NCBI GenBank assembly: GCA_035610365.1
Contig: CM069432.1
Coordinates: 242,820,104 to 242,884,103, forward strand
Direction of reading: 5' to 3'
DNA: 64,000 bases
Source of the DNA: Aquatica leii
Taxonomy: Eukaryota > Arthropoda > Insecta > Coleoptera > Lampyridae
A program made the position numbers and the translations under genes. Positions 23,196 to 34,960 of this stretch are shown in pieces; position 1 is the stretch's first letter, and each line of letters begins with the position of its first letter. The notes below the pieces were generated by a model, which had not been told where the DNA came from, ran no database searches, and saw only the letters and a list, made by a program, of their open reading frames with translations.

Positions 23196-26100
23196 ATGGG
23201 CTATACAACAGCAGTAAAAACCTTTAAAGTACTGCGAACTACACTGCGTAGGAGGTTTAAGCAGGGTACTATAAAGAGACATTTAAGTGGGCATAAACCT
23301 ACATTTGATGCTGATGTTGAAGCAGAAATTGCAAAGCATGTTGTTAACTTAGAAACCAGGCTTTTTGGACTTACCAGTACCGAATTAAGAAAGCTTGTTT
23401 TTCAAATAGCTGAAAAACATAAAATTAATTACCGATTTAATAAAGAAGTAGGTACGGCTGGTAGAAAGTGGGTGAAAGGGTTTCTTGCAAGGAATCCAAC
23501 GATAAGTGTCAGAACTCCGGAGCAGACATCTATCGCAAGAGCACAGGTTTTCAATAAAGAAAACATTAGGCTGTTTTACCTTTCCCTTGTAGAAGTTATG
23601 GATAATTATAAATTTTCTCCGGAAAATATATTTAATGGTGATGAGACTGGGATGAGCACAGTTCCTACGAAATCTTCGAAAATTCTTGCAACCAAAGGAC
23701 GGAAACAAATTGGGATTATAAACAGTGCTGAACGTGGACAAAATTATACCGCTGTGTGTTGTATGAACGCTATAGGAACATTTATTTCTTCCGCCTTTAT
23801 TTTTCCAAGACAATGACTGGATGAACACAGAAATTTTGTCAAGTGGATAAAGCACTTTGTCTTGCACGTTAAAGCATCAAGCGAAAACATAGTCCTTTTA
23901 ATCCTTGATGGACATAGTAGTCACAAGGGGTTGGAAGTACTGGAGTATAGTAAGGAAAATTGAATTATATTATTTTGTCTCCCGCCACATTGTTCCCATC
24001 GCGTCCAACCCCTTGATGTTGGCTTTTTTGCACCTCTTCAAACTTTTTACAATATGGAGATAGAAAAATGGATGCCAGATAACACAGGAAAGACTGTCAC
24101 TCACTTCCAAGTGACAAAACTCTTCAATAATGCATACCTCCAGGCTGCGACTCCGTGTTACATGTCAAAGTTAAAACAAAGTCACTGCCTGAAATGAGGT
24201 AACATAAACGATGTTGTGCCGCTGCTCAGTGGAGACGGGGTGGGTTATATTTTAAAATTTCGTGATAACTTGGAAACGAGATTGACATAAAATCGAAATA
24301 AAAAGGTAAAAACTCAAAATCGGTTAGGGCGCCAATCAAGGACACGATGATTATAACTTCCGGACCCCTGATAAACCAGAAGCTCATCTGGTTGGTTACA
24401 ACCCCTGGACTTACCTCGAGTTGTAACTTGCTAAACTCTGAAATGCACTTAAAAATTTACGTACGCGGCAGCTGAATGAATAAAAGCTCTTTACAGTTTA
24501 ACAATTTAACATTTATTGACTGAATAATATGAAAAATAAAAAAAATGAACATCAAACAAACTTGAATAAAAAAATAATAAAAGAAATAATAATAAACAAG
24601 ACAAAAATTAACAAACTGAATATAAAAATTAATATATATAAAAAATAAAAGCGTTAACTCGTTTTTCAATAAAACACAATAAAAATAAATTCAAGGCCTT
24701 GTCCGCCTACTTAATCCTCAAACAACAAATCAAAAAAAAAAAAAAATTCAAAAGTCATAAAATATACGTCCGAAACTTTGCTTCGAACTAAACGTTCAAA
24801 CAAATTATATGTAACATTTCATTACATTATCTTTCATGCATGAATAAGATTTACTTTTACATACAAAAAACAAAATTAATTAATTAAAGCGAACTTCACG
24901 CAAACACCTTCAAGTGTTTCTTGAAATATTTAAAGTTAGCCGTAATTCAGTCGGCTCAATTCAAAGCTTTTAAATCATATCGATCGCGGTTAACTTCACG
25001 ATAATAACAAATTCAACAAATACCTTTACTCAATTGTATACTCCAGATGAACTGCTGGCCACAGCGGTTCCAGAAGCTTTCGAGTTTAGATCGACCCCGG
25101 GACGGTCTAGGTGTTCTGTAGTCGAATGAAAGGTTCGGTGGGACCCCCAAACAATGGAATTACGGCGGAAGATTTATTTCACTACTTAATTGAAATCCGC
25201 ACAAAAGCGAAGACTGGATTTTTAACACAAAACATCGAAAATAAATCCAACTCGAACGTGAGTTTTATTATGGATACCATGAAGTTCATTAAACCGTAAA
25301 ATTACGAATTTGGAAAACCAATATTTCCCATCACACCACTCAATTTTCACGGCACCATTTGTTTAACTTCCGCGGTATTGCATAACGGTAGGGTAAAAAC
25401 ACCCCGAACACTTGACTACATTCCGGTACCCGGTATTTCTTAATTGCCACCAAAAGATTCTTCCCAAAATCAACATTTTACTCCTTATATCACCTTGTAA
25501 TCCCACTTAATTCACAAACTTGCGCCGTAAAATCTTTGTAAAAGATGGAACACTAAACAAAGTAAATTAACAAAGATGAAAACTATAATTGCCACGTGCG
25601 TCATGACATGTACGCACACGAAAGAAAGAAAATCTTCCCACGAAAAATGCTTACTCCGTTAAATTATCAGGTGGTCCAAATCGCACTCGTAAAAGAGCTC
25701 AACATAAACAAAAGCATAGATACTAAGAAAATTGATCGAATTACATTCCAAAAAGGAAATCGTAAATTAGATAGAGTTGTTATTCTAATGAGATAACCAG
25801 AAGTAAAAACACTAAATCAAAATCAAAACCACGGAACTTTATGCGTTTAAAAAAAATACCAGTAATAATTGTGAAATAACTATTAAATACAAATAAACTT
25901 AAATCAAACGTAATAAAATAACGAGTAGAACGTTTTCGATGCTTACATCGAACTAAACAATCGTTAAAAAAAAGAAAAACAGAAAATTCAGCCAGATGAA
26001 TCTGAATACGGGGTCTTACATAAAAGATTCACGACTAAGTTTCAACGCCGGTTACATCCGTTTAATCCAGATGTTTTTGAAGACTGGGAATTTGCTGCTG

Positions 26101-26635
26101 CGTCAATCACAACCCAACCTTAAATGAAACCCAGCATGTTGGCAGTACTCCTAGTAAACAGATCTTACAGACTTCTCAGGGAAATGCAAGTGACCAAAGT
26201 GCAAGCACATCTAAACATTGTATAAGTAGAGATGAAATTGAAGAATTGTTCCCTCTCCCAAAGGCGACAATAAAATTAACTCGTAGGAAAAGAAATAGAG
26301 GAAAGACTGGTGTTATCAACACCACACTAGATATAGAAGAAATTAAGGACACCAAAAGTAAATCATTAGAAAAAGACAGAAGACAAACAGCAAAAACAGC
26401 TAGAAGAAACATTACTGAGTTAACAAAAAACGATGGTGATGAGGAAGTTGTGGATGAACTGAATGATAGTGATGAATCAGATGCAGCTTGTCTGTATTGC
26501 AACGAACTCTATTCTCATTCTCGTCCTAAAGAATTCTTGCTGAAGTGCCAGAACTGTAACGGCTGGTGTCACTCCGAACGTGCCGATGTCCCTAGGTTAA
26601 CAAAAACTTTTATTTGTGATGTTTGTCAACCATGA
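23196..26635 (+). pseudogene. pogo-like transposase with C-terminal zinc finger
   Basis: An N-terminal helix-turn-helix of psq type (MGYTTAVKTFKVLRTTLRRR) is followed by a CENP-B-like DNA-binding region to about residue 110. The DDE_1 catalytic domain follows: GDETGMSTVP (first Asp, near 23640), LLILDGHSSHKG (second, near 23900) and HCSHRVQPLDVGFF (third, near 24010). In-frame stops lie at 23814 and 23961. After NNAYLQAATP the solo LTR intervenes. The gene resumes at 26057 with FNPDVFEDWEFAAA and ends with a PHD-like finger (CLYCNELY, then CQNCNGWCH and CDVC) and a stop at 26635. Across the TCCG duplication the frame continues. The enzyme would cut and paste the element at TA sites. Confidence 0.8.
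24156..26056 (-). repeat. Solo LTR, family A, inside the pogo transposase
   Basis: On the minus strand this 1901-bp unit runs from TGTAACCGGCGTTGAAA to GACATGTAACA. It is flanked by the 4-bp duplication TCCG (24152-24155 and 26057-26060). No coding sequence is seen. Shared landmarks with the copies at 28754, 56401 and 63894 include ACCCACCCCGTCTCCACTGA, the box TGGCGCCC (here at 24327-24334 on the minus strand) and GTTTATGTTACC. The TG...CA ends and 4-bp duplication fit a Ty3/gypsy LTR left by recombination. The alternative is a DNA transposon with short inverted ends such as Ginger. Confidence 0.7.
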
Positions 26636-27029
26636 AAGCACTTCTAGTTTGTTGTTTTCTTTTTTTTTTAAGTTTAAATATACTTTTTTTAAATTATTAT
26701 AAGGGAAATATGTATCTTTAGTATCTAGCGTTAATTTAAAGTGTATTTTAATTAAAAAATCTTAAGTATTTTGTTTATAAAAACCGACTTTTACAATTTT
26801 CATGTGCCATCATTAGATAACATATTCCTATGATGGCCCCTTGATTTTTTTTTATATTTTAATATTTTACTCTAAACTAGAAGTAAATAATAAATTATGT
26901 TACATACCAATGAAAACAATATATTATAACATAATCTTTCACCAAATATGGTTTTCATATTTCAATTTGTTTTCAAGTTATAATAAAAAAAAATAAGGGG
27001 GGCCATCAAAGGTCACCTTCTCCTAATCA

Positions 27030-27369
27030 GTTTTTTTTGTATTTTGCTAATGTGTAATTCTTTGTATTTCAATTTACAAGTAAATATTAAAGTAATCAAC
27101 TGGTATTCAATTAATAATTGCAACAGCTTATGACAGTGCTTTTTACTAGTGCACTAGGCGACACAAATGTCGCCCACTTGTGAAAATTAGCCGCATAGTG
27201 GTTGAATTTTTGATGTACTGGGCGACAAAGATTTTGGTAAATATATTCCATTATAGCTCTGAAAATCACCGAAAAACTTTTTATGTCACCCAGTAATTTT
27301 TACTTAAAAAATGCGCTGGCTTATAGGCCCAGTATCACGTGAAACAAAAATTGTTGATTTGCTTTGAAA
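27030..27369. other. Unassigned, with a small GC-rich hairpin
   Basis: The perfect hairpin GGCGACACAAATGTCGCC lies at 27157-27174, and related CTGGGCGACAAA and TGTCACCCAGTA motifs follow within 140 bp. No element family is recognised. Confidence 0.4.
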
Positions 27370-28130
27370 GCTAAATACAGTTGAACGTTAGGTTATGATG
27401 GCTGACCAGGTTTTAGAAAAAACTAGTATTGGATAAATTTTTGCTAAAGATTTTGATCACTGGAAGTTCAGAATAGTAATTGACAAAGAATTTCTTAAAC
27501 TTGATGAAGAGTCGATGATAATTCAGTGTATAGAAAACTATGATACTAGTAGAAGTTAACAAGGAATTGTGGGGTGGAGAGATATTCACAGCTGCATATT
27601 TAACCAATTTAAAAAGTCTTTGGAGTTTCTAAAAGATTTTGAATGTCCAAAATCCAAAACAAATAAAAATGATGATAGGTGTGGAGTGTGGGATTAAAAT
27701 AAAAGATAAATTGTAGCTGCAAGAGATGTGGTATTTGATGAAGGAAGGTATTTGAACAACTTAAACATAAATCTGAAAGATTGTTATTGATATGTAGAAA
27801 TAGAAAAAACGAAAGAAGAAGGAGGTAATGTTAACACAGGAGAAGATGTATTCCAAAGTGAAATTGTTCTAGAAGGTGCAATCAGAAAAACCGGTTGAAT
27901 TAAACAACCATCACAACGATTTGTTGATTAGGAAATGGAATTTACACTATATAACTACCGTAAGTTATCTAGATGATGTCCCTGAAGCTTATGAGGAAAT
28001 TGAAGGAAGATATGATCAGAAATTGCGGATAACACTCATTAAATATGAGCTGCATGTCCTGGACAAAAATAATTCTAATGCGACAGTTTAGAATTTTTAA
28101 ATAATGTAATATTTTTAGAAAACTGGTGCC
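27370..28130 (+). pseudogene. Ty1/copia pol fragment (fossil)
   Basis: Scattered frames read like the stretch between integrase and reverse transcriptase of copia polyproteins. They include an AARDVVFDEGRYL-like segment near 27717-27750 (VARDVVFDE is characteristic), then a run near 27960-28080 containing DVPEAYEEIEGRY. No LTRs are visible. It is a short, badly broken piece with many interruptions, and the beginning and end of the element are lost. Confidence 0.5.
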
Positions 28131-28400
28131 CAATAAATTTATTGATTCAGTAAAGATATATTCCAGAGAAATGATTTAAAACGTCAAAATAGAATTTAAA
28201 AATAGATTATACTTTTGTTTAGAACAAAATAGAATGCATTTTGAGCATTCAATTAAATTAATTAACGTTTTAATAAAAACAGAATTTGTTTTACTCAAAT
28301 TACAATTTTTGTTATTCCTTATAAAGTAAGGAAAAATTTGTGTGCAGATCGATATTACTCAATGACCATGACTTGAGGTATCACAAAAAGGGCGTACTAT
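28131..28400. other. Unassigned AT-rich stretch
   Basis: Short AT-rich sequence between the copia fragment and the second pogo remnant; nothing recognised. Confidence 0.4.
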
Positions 28401-31400
28401 GTTGAATGTAGAAATTATCTAAGGAGCTATAACAATTTTCGAGAAATTTTTCAAAATGCCTTTGGACGTGTTGCTACGCCAGTTAAAGCCATTACAGGCA
28501 TTGAAAGCACATAAATCTTTCTTATAAATCTAGTTTATTTTACTTTAGAAGACTTTGCTGCCGCTGAGAGTTTTATAAAAAACAGAGAAAAAGAAAAGAG
28601 CTAGGAAGATGCCCCTAACCAAGGCATTAAAAACAGAATATAGAAAAAAAATAATAAAGAGCAATGAGAAGAATCTACATAAACATCAGATATCCTATGC
28701 CGATATAATTCCTCTACCTGTGTGTTCAAATGATAACACCTCAAGCAAGAAGCTGTAACCATAATTTAGAATGAATGATTGGTTTGATTATTTTCGTAAA
28801 AGACCCGGTATTTGGAATTACGTTATTTATTTCATGTATTTCGGATTTGTTTTGATGATTTTAGATTGGGTTTAATAAGTTATTTTACGTTTCTAAATTC
28901 AAAGTTATAATTTAAAATTGTAGATAAAGTTTTGTATTTTGTTACGCCGCGAATCATCTGATTTGCGATTCTGTTTATTGAGCATTTTTCTTTGTTTGTT
29001 CAGAATTCCAGTGTTAATTTATGTTTTCCTTCTGATATATCATTGTAATTAAATATATTTTCGCCGTTTGTTTATTTCGAGTTAGTTCAAAAGTTCTTTG
29101 TTTTCAAGTGCATTCTCAGTTCCTTCGTACTTGGTTTCTTTGTGAGTTCAATCAAATGACGTGGGAATGAAATCATTATTTTAATTTATTAGACAGCTTA
29201 ATTTTTACGACAGTAATGTAATATAATATTTTGTCAATTTGACATTTTTACGTAGCAACCAAATGCCGTGGTCAAATACTACAATTTTGACGATATTTGA
29301 TCTGTTTGCCTCCTTGTCGTACTTCTTAATGAGATTGTTTTCGTTCTTGAAGTTTCGAACACAGCCTTTGTGGAAATGGTAGTTGAATAAGTTTATATAT
29401 AGATGTGATTTTGGTAATAAGAAGTTAGAAAGTCGGTTAACAGTGTAACCTGCGTTTGTTTTTTTTTAGTAGTAATTTTCGCGTTGCAATAAGTTTACCT
29501 GTGGGTTATGATGTTTTATTTATTCTTGTTTTGTTTTGTCATAAGGCCAAGCTATCAAATTATTTTGAGTTGTTTCGGTCGCTAATTTACTGTCCTTTGT
29601 ATTCATTTAAGAATACATATTTTTTTTTTATTATTATTATTCTTTGAAATCGGTCATATTTTACACTTTAAAGGTCAATGCATTCATTGTGTTCGTTTCT
29701 TGAAATTATGTAATAGCTATTTTAATTACGTTCTAAATCGTATTTTTTATTTCTGTCATAAGAAATTTGATACATTTTTAGTAGCTTGATTGCCTCTTTG
29801 TTTATTCAATGTTGAATTTCGGAGAATTGTTATTGTGTGTCCGTGGGAAATTGCTAAGTTGACAATCTTCGTATTTTGGTTACAGCTTAAGCACGTATCG
29901 ACTATATTTTAGTTTTATTTGATTGAAATTGTATATTCGGCGGTTTTTTTTCTTATTGGCTTCGTGTAGTTGAGCTTGCTTTTGATTTGACAATTTGAAT
30001 TTGAATTTTATTAGGGGAAAATTAGTTATTAATTTCGGAAGTAGGGATTAGTTTATATGATTATTGAGTTTTTTTTTAAGCGATTGAAGTAAGAGCTTTT
30101 GAGCAAGCACGTAGTGGAGTTAGTTGAAAAAAAAATTACGGAATAGTAAACGTCCCTCAGAGTGGAAGTTGAGGGGTTTGTTCATGTAGCGGCGACGTAC
30201 AAAATTGTAGAGTGAATTTGGGAATGTACCCAAAACAAACAGTTAATTCTGGATAAAAAGGCAGCCGTTCGGGCTCTTTGTACGTGCGTTAAAAATACCG
30301 TGGTGACCCGTTTTGAGTAAAGTTTGAAGTGTCGAATACGGTTAACCAATACGCTATCGTAGCAGATAAATTAATTAAAAGAACAGACAATCGCATTCCT
30401 TCCTAATTCCGTAAATAAGATTTCCTGCTTTCTTTTGGGATAAATAAATCGTGTGAAGAATTAATGTAATAGTGGGCCATAAGAAACTTTCCTGAACAAT
30501 AAATTATATTTAAGTAATTTTTATGTAATGCGCACACAGCCGTAATTTAGGTAAGTAAGATTTACCAGTGTTCTTATGTTTTATTTCTTTAAAATTTTGG
30601 TTTGTTTTATTTTTTGTGCATTTATTCAATTAACTTTAATTCTCTTTTTTTTGTTTATTAAACATTCATTTTACGTACATTTTTTTTTGTTTAGTTTTGT
30701 TAATTTTATTACTATTATTTTATTTTTTTCTTGTGTTCAAATAAATGTTAAATAGTTAATATGTAAACAAGCTTTAATTCCGTCGGCCTCCGCATTACGT
30801 GCATTTTGTCTGTAGATTATTTCAGATTTTAGTGAGATACACTCGATTAAGGTAAGTCCATTTAGAGTGTATCTTTCAGGAGCGGACTTGTGGTTGGCAA
30901 GGGCCAGAAGTCCGTAAGCTATACTCTTTCCTGGCGCCCTTTGATTTTGACTCGATTTCTTTTTGGTTTGTGTTTTGTCAAGTTTTCCAAATCAATCACG
31001 AAATTTTGAATATAACCCACCCCGTCTTCACTGAGCACCGGCATAACACCGTTTATGTTACCTTATTTCAGACAAGTGGCATAGTTTCAACTTTGGCATG
31101 TAACAACATGTAAAAAAAATAACAACAAAAAACAACATTCAGAAAATTTTCATTTCTACACCAATGAAAGTAATATTGGAAAGTAAAGTGTTTAGTGAAG
31201 ATTGAGATGAAGACATCAGTCTGACTGACAGGATTCAACCTAGAAGAAAATGAGTTAGACCAAACCTACAACAGCATGAAGAAGACTCTGTTAGTGACTG
31301 TAGTGATAATGAGAACAAGGACGTAAATGCTGATACTGGTCTTATATGCAGCGAGTTTGGGAAAAACTGTGGATCGTTGTACTGTTTGCTTTCTTTGGGC

Positions 31401-31480
31401 CCACAAACAATGTGCAGAGTTTGATGGGAAAATATATATTTGTGACTTTTGTACCTAAATACATGCAAATGGGGGTAAGG
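28400..31480 (+). pseudogene. Second pogo-like transposase remnant, C-terminal part, split by a solo LTR
   Basis: Before the LTR (28420-28753) the plus strand reads FQNAFGRVATPVKAITGIES and then EDFAAAESF, the end of the pogo DDE domain and following linker. After it (31106-31459) comes a Ser/Asp-rich linker and a PHD-like zinc finger spread over two frames, including WAHKQCAEFDGKIYICDFCT. The order matches the C-terminus of the pogo copy at 23-26.6 kb, but the sequences are clearly different families. It is broken by stops and frame changes. The N-terminal two thirds are missing. Confidence 0.6.
28754..31105 (+). repeat. Solo LTR, family A, longest copy (2352 bp)
   Basis: This runs from TGTAACCATAATTTAGAATG to CTTTGGCATGTAACA. 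It shares with the other copies a TCGTAAAAGACCCG-type segment near the start, GGTAAGTCCATTTAGAGTGT near 30850, the box TGGCGCCC at 30932-30939, and ACCCACCCCGTCTTCACTGA. The bases flanking it (AAGC and ACAT) do not match, so no duplication is visible. It lies within the second pogo remnant. No coding sequence is seen. Confidence 0.65.
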
Positions 31481-31689
31481 CCACGATTACCCCAGGTTTG
31501 TGGTTAATAGGAGCAATTCATTTTTTGTAACGAAAAAAACTATGTTCTGGTTATTTTAAGTTTTTTTATAAATATATAACTTTGTTCCGTATAGTTGAAA
31601 AAAAAAAATACATAAAAACACAAGAAATTCGCAAAATTGCTTAGGCGGTCCCCATTTCCCTACTCTCCTCTACATAATAATATTGCAAA

Positions 31690-32795
31690 AAACGACAAAC
31701 AAAAAACAAAAGAATTGATACATGCATTTTATAGGAAAATAAAAAAAAAATAAACTAATAAAAACAAACCAAATTACAATCCATTTGCACATTCGAAATA
31801 AAATAGAACATGTTCATATTTTACTTAAGAAACCGGAAAATCAAAAAAATTATCAACATGTGCTCCCTAAACGAACTAAGAATAAATCACATCTACTTTA
31901 ACCATAAAGACCAATACAAATTCGCTTTCGGTAACAGAAATGGGTGGCGATTAACAATTACACCGAACACAAATACAAGATATAAAAACCTTAAACTTAG
32001 CTAATGTTGGTAATGACCATAGTCTATTACTATTTCAAATATTACGGAATGAATCAACGACGACCTTATATCAGAACAGACAGAAAATAGCTAAAAACTC
32101 GATAAACGAAGAAGACATCAACCAAACTGTAAGAACTCCTAAATCATATGACAGATACAAGGAAGGACGTAACGAAACAACAACATTAGTGAGAAATAAT
32201 AAAAATAACCACTGGGAAATATTTTCTAAACGAATAGAAAGTTACTACACCAGGAATAGTAATAAACGGTAAATTACAAGTTGCTGTAAGAGATATACAA
32301 TTAATGTTACGCCAGCTAAGAAATAGAAAAAAACTCGGAACAAGACGATATTCCGAATAAATTACTTAAGTATAGCGAACAATAAACAATATCTCAATCA
32401 ACTACTCATTAATAAAATTATCAATTATCACAACATACCCGATGAACGGAGAACAAGCACCACAATCAATATGGTCAAGAAGGGAGACAAGAGGAAGCCC
32501 GATAATGACAAAACCATAAATATCCTGAGCACAAATTTGAAGGTACTTACTTAAATAAAAAAAAATAAATAATGAAACCTATGGAATACAATAGGCCAGC
32601 TTACATGTTCTTCGTAGACTTTAAAAAACATTTGATCTATAACAAACGAATACCCTACAATCAAATCAAAGTAATAGAAATAAATAAATACAAGACAAAA
32701 TAAATCGACTACGGGGCGACCCAATTCCAGTACAAAGCAGAGTAAGACAAAACGACTCATTAAGTCTACTTCTTTTTCAACATGCATGTTGTATT
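31690..32795 (+). pseudogene. LINE fragment (endonuclease end and start of reverse transcriptase)
   Basis: At 31850-32040 the plus strand reads MCSLNELRINHIYFNHKDQY and similar, the end of an APE-type endonuclease (usual form N-T-x-F-x-H-K-D). At about 32440-32545 it reads RTSTTINMVKKGDKRKPDN, the first reverse-transcriptase block. Traces of the next blocks run to about 32790. The type resembles RTE-like endonuclease/reverse transcriptases of insects. It is heavily broken and truncated at both ends. Confidence 0.55.
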
Positions 32796-32799
32796 GAAA

Positions 32800-34089
32800 T
32801 AGTGTAGGAACATGGCGGACGGTACTTGTATCGAATATACCGCTGCGGTTAAAACTTGTAAAAATTATAAAAATTATGCGTACACTAGTTTAAAATGTAT
32901 CAAATGTTGTTACGTGCATAAATTTCAAAATGTAATACCTTGTATATTCCTTACATTAAAGTTAGATTTCTACTTTCGACGCCCTCTAACGAGTTTCGTT
33001 TTACTTCATTTCTTGTCAAGACGTTAAACCGTCAACTACTTACAATTGTGCTTATGCTTAAATTTTAATATTCTAACATCATCTGCGTATGTAGTAATTA
33101 TGATATAAAACGAAAACGCATTTCTATTAGTTTATTCATCACAAGGTAAGCCTTTCCTATTAGTTTTTAGAATTCTTTAGTCATTTCCTCGTTAATCTGT
33201 TAGTATTAATGCAGATGTTTCGGTGTGATTCTCCGCCACTGAGGGGTTAATATCGACCAAATACCTTCATGAAAGATTTTAATTTTGGAAGGCCTACGTT
33301 AAAGCAAAAAACTAAGTTTCGACAAGAAATTTTCTCCGATGTACAGTTCCTTATGAGTCAATCGACTACGATATCAACCTTTAATTTAATGTGTGCAACA
33401 GCATTAGATAATCGGTTTTTAAATCTAATTTCCTTTAGCATTAATTAATAGTTTTGTATAATTTTGCTTTTGTGAGTCATTGTGCTGGCAAGATTTGCTT
33501 GTTCATTAATATTCCAGATCGACTCAACGAGGAAAACGTTTTCTTCGGGCAAGTACTGGATTGTGGGTAAGTCTTATTTAATTACATTTGCGTTGTCATA
33601 AAAGTCTCTCACGAAATTTTGCTTGTTAGTCTAACTTACGTAATTACAATAATTGTTTCAATACCATTTAGGTATTTACATTAATTATTTTTGTACGTCG
33701 CATGCTCTGAATCATAGATATTTGTCATTATCAATTTAATTTTCTTTGCTATCAACACACTATGTGCAAACCTATGTATTGTCTATTGCCGATACTTTCG
33801 GTATTTATTGATTAAATAATTTACGATAAAGTTTTTGTGCTCGTTGTTAGTAATTGCCAAGATTAAATTAAAGTTGTACATATTTATCTTTCTTTTTTTT
33901 GTCCTTTGAGGATTACGAACCTAATTTTGTTACAAGCTTGGACCTTCTGTCTTGATCGAAACAAAAGTTTTACTTAGTAAGATCTGGCGCCCTTTAAATT
34001 CTATTTACTTGAACCTCCCCTATCTCCGACTAGTGTGAGTTGGCCGAGCAAGGTTTGTAAGACCTATAAGCTTGTAGCAATGTGAAGCT
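32800..34089. other. Unassigned; possible LTR or LINE 5' UTR
   Basis: The stretch starts near TGTAGGAACATGGCGGACGG and contains TGGCGCCC at 33985-33992, the same box found inside the LTR families here. No coding match and no repeat partner is visible in the window. It may be a retroelement leader for the gag-like frame that follows. Confidence 0.3.
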
Positions 34090-34770
34090 GTAACGCATGT
34101 GAGTTGTGTCAAATACCTAAAAAATATTATTAAAATTGACGATAAGTTCATAAATTGCTGTGATAGTGCTGACAATTCCAATAAAAAGAAGTGCATTAGA
34201 ACATCACAAAGTAAATCGATTACTGAGAATCAAAGTTTAATTGTAGAAATTTCATATCTAGAGGAACTTTTGAAACATAAAGCGATAATGGCTCTATAAG
34301 AGCAAGTTCGTTTGTTAAATGTTGCAAAAAGCGGTAAAAATCTAAATTTACCAACTTACGCGACATCTGTAAGCATACCGATGGAAACGTCTAAAGTAAA
34401 CACAAGATCAACTAAATGGAACAGTTCTGAATTAAATAAAATTGAAATACCGTCTATTGTTATTGCGGAAAATACTTTATCGGATTGCAAGTCTAACGTA
34501 ATTCGCAGCAATGTAAATAAACAAACCACTGACATTAAAATTATTAAGCACTTGGACAATCTAGATTTAAAATACCTTGATGAGTCGCATAGGCAGATAG
34601 CCGATGAAACGACGGTACCTTTTACAGAAGTTTCGTATAGAAAAAGATCAAAGTGTTCCTATTGTTGAAATAACGGAAGGAATCAATAATAAATTTGGTT
34701 TAAAAATAATAAAGAAATTTGCATATTTACATGTGTGCATACTACATCCAGACACAAAAGCTGATGATTT
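34090..34770 (+). pseudogene. Retroelement ORF1/gag-like fragment
   Basis: Two frames (34099-34299 and 34312-34668) encode a Cys-containing start (KFINCCDSADNSNKKKC), then a helical stretch (LIVEISYLEELLKHKAIMAL), then a Ser/Thr-rich linker. Another frame gives FAYLHVCILHPDTKADDL near 34715-34770. This order resembles LINE ORF1 or gag proteins of insects with a PHD-like finger, a coiled coil and a C-terminal domain opening with A-x-L-H-V-x-x-L-H-P. It is broken and ends where the Tigger copy begins. Family not settled. Confidence 0.4.
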
Positions 34771-34960
34771 AATTTAATTAAAATAGTAGTATCATAGTAA
34801 CGCTTGTGATCACACATTTTCTCAAACTTATTTTATATTTTTTATATGTATATACATATGTGCTTATATGAAAAAAAGTTATTGAATTAATTGTTAGGAA
34901 GATAATCCAAAATAAGATTTGTAACTTTTTAAGTAAGAAGTTTAAGAAACCCTTGAAAAA

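Larger units (their letters stand above)
23040..27020 (+). mobile_element. pogo-like DNA transposon, split by a solo LTR
   Basis: The inner ends carry matching inverted motifs, ACCTATGATGGCCCC at 23055-23070 and its near complement GGGGCCATCAAAGGT near 26999-27015. A pogo-type transposase lies between them on the plus strand. A second copy of the motif at 23079-23107 forms a hairpin (TCCTATGATGGCCC with GGGCCGTCATAGGA), and another lies near 26828. The solo LTR at 24156-26056 sits inside the transposase with TCCG duplicated on both sides, so the pogo copy was there first. Exact outer ends are uncertain. Confidence 0.65.
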
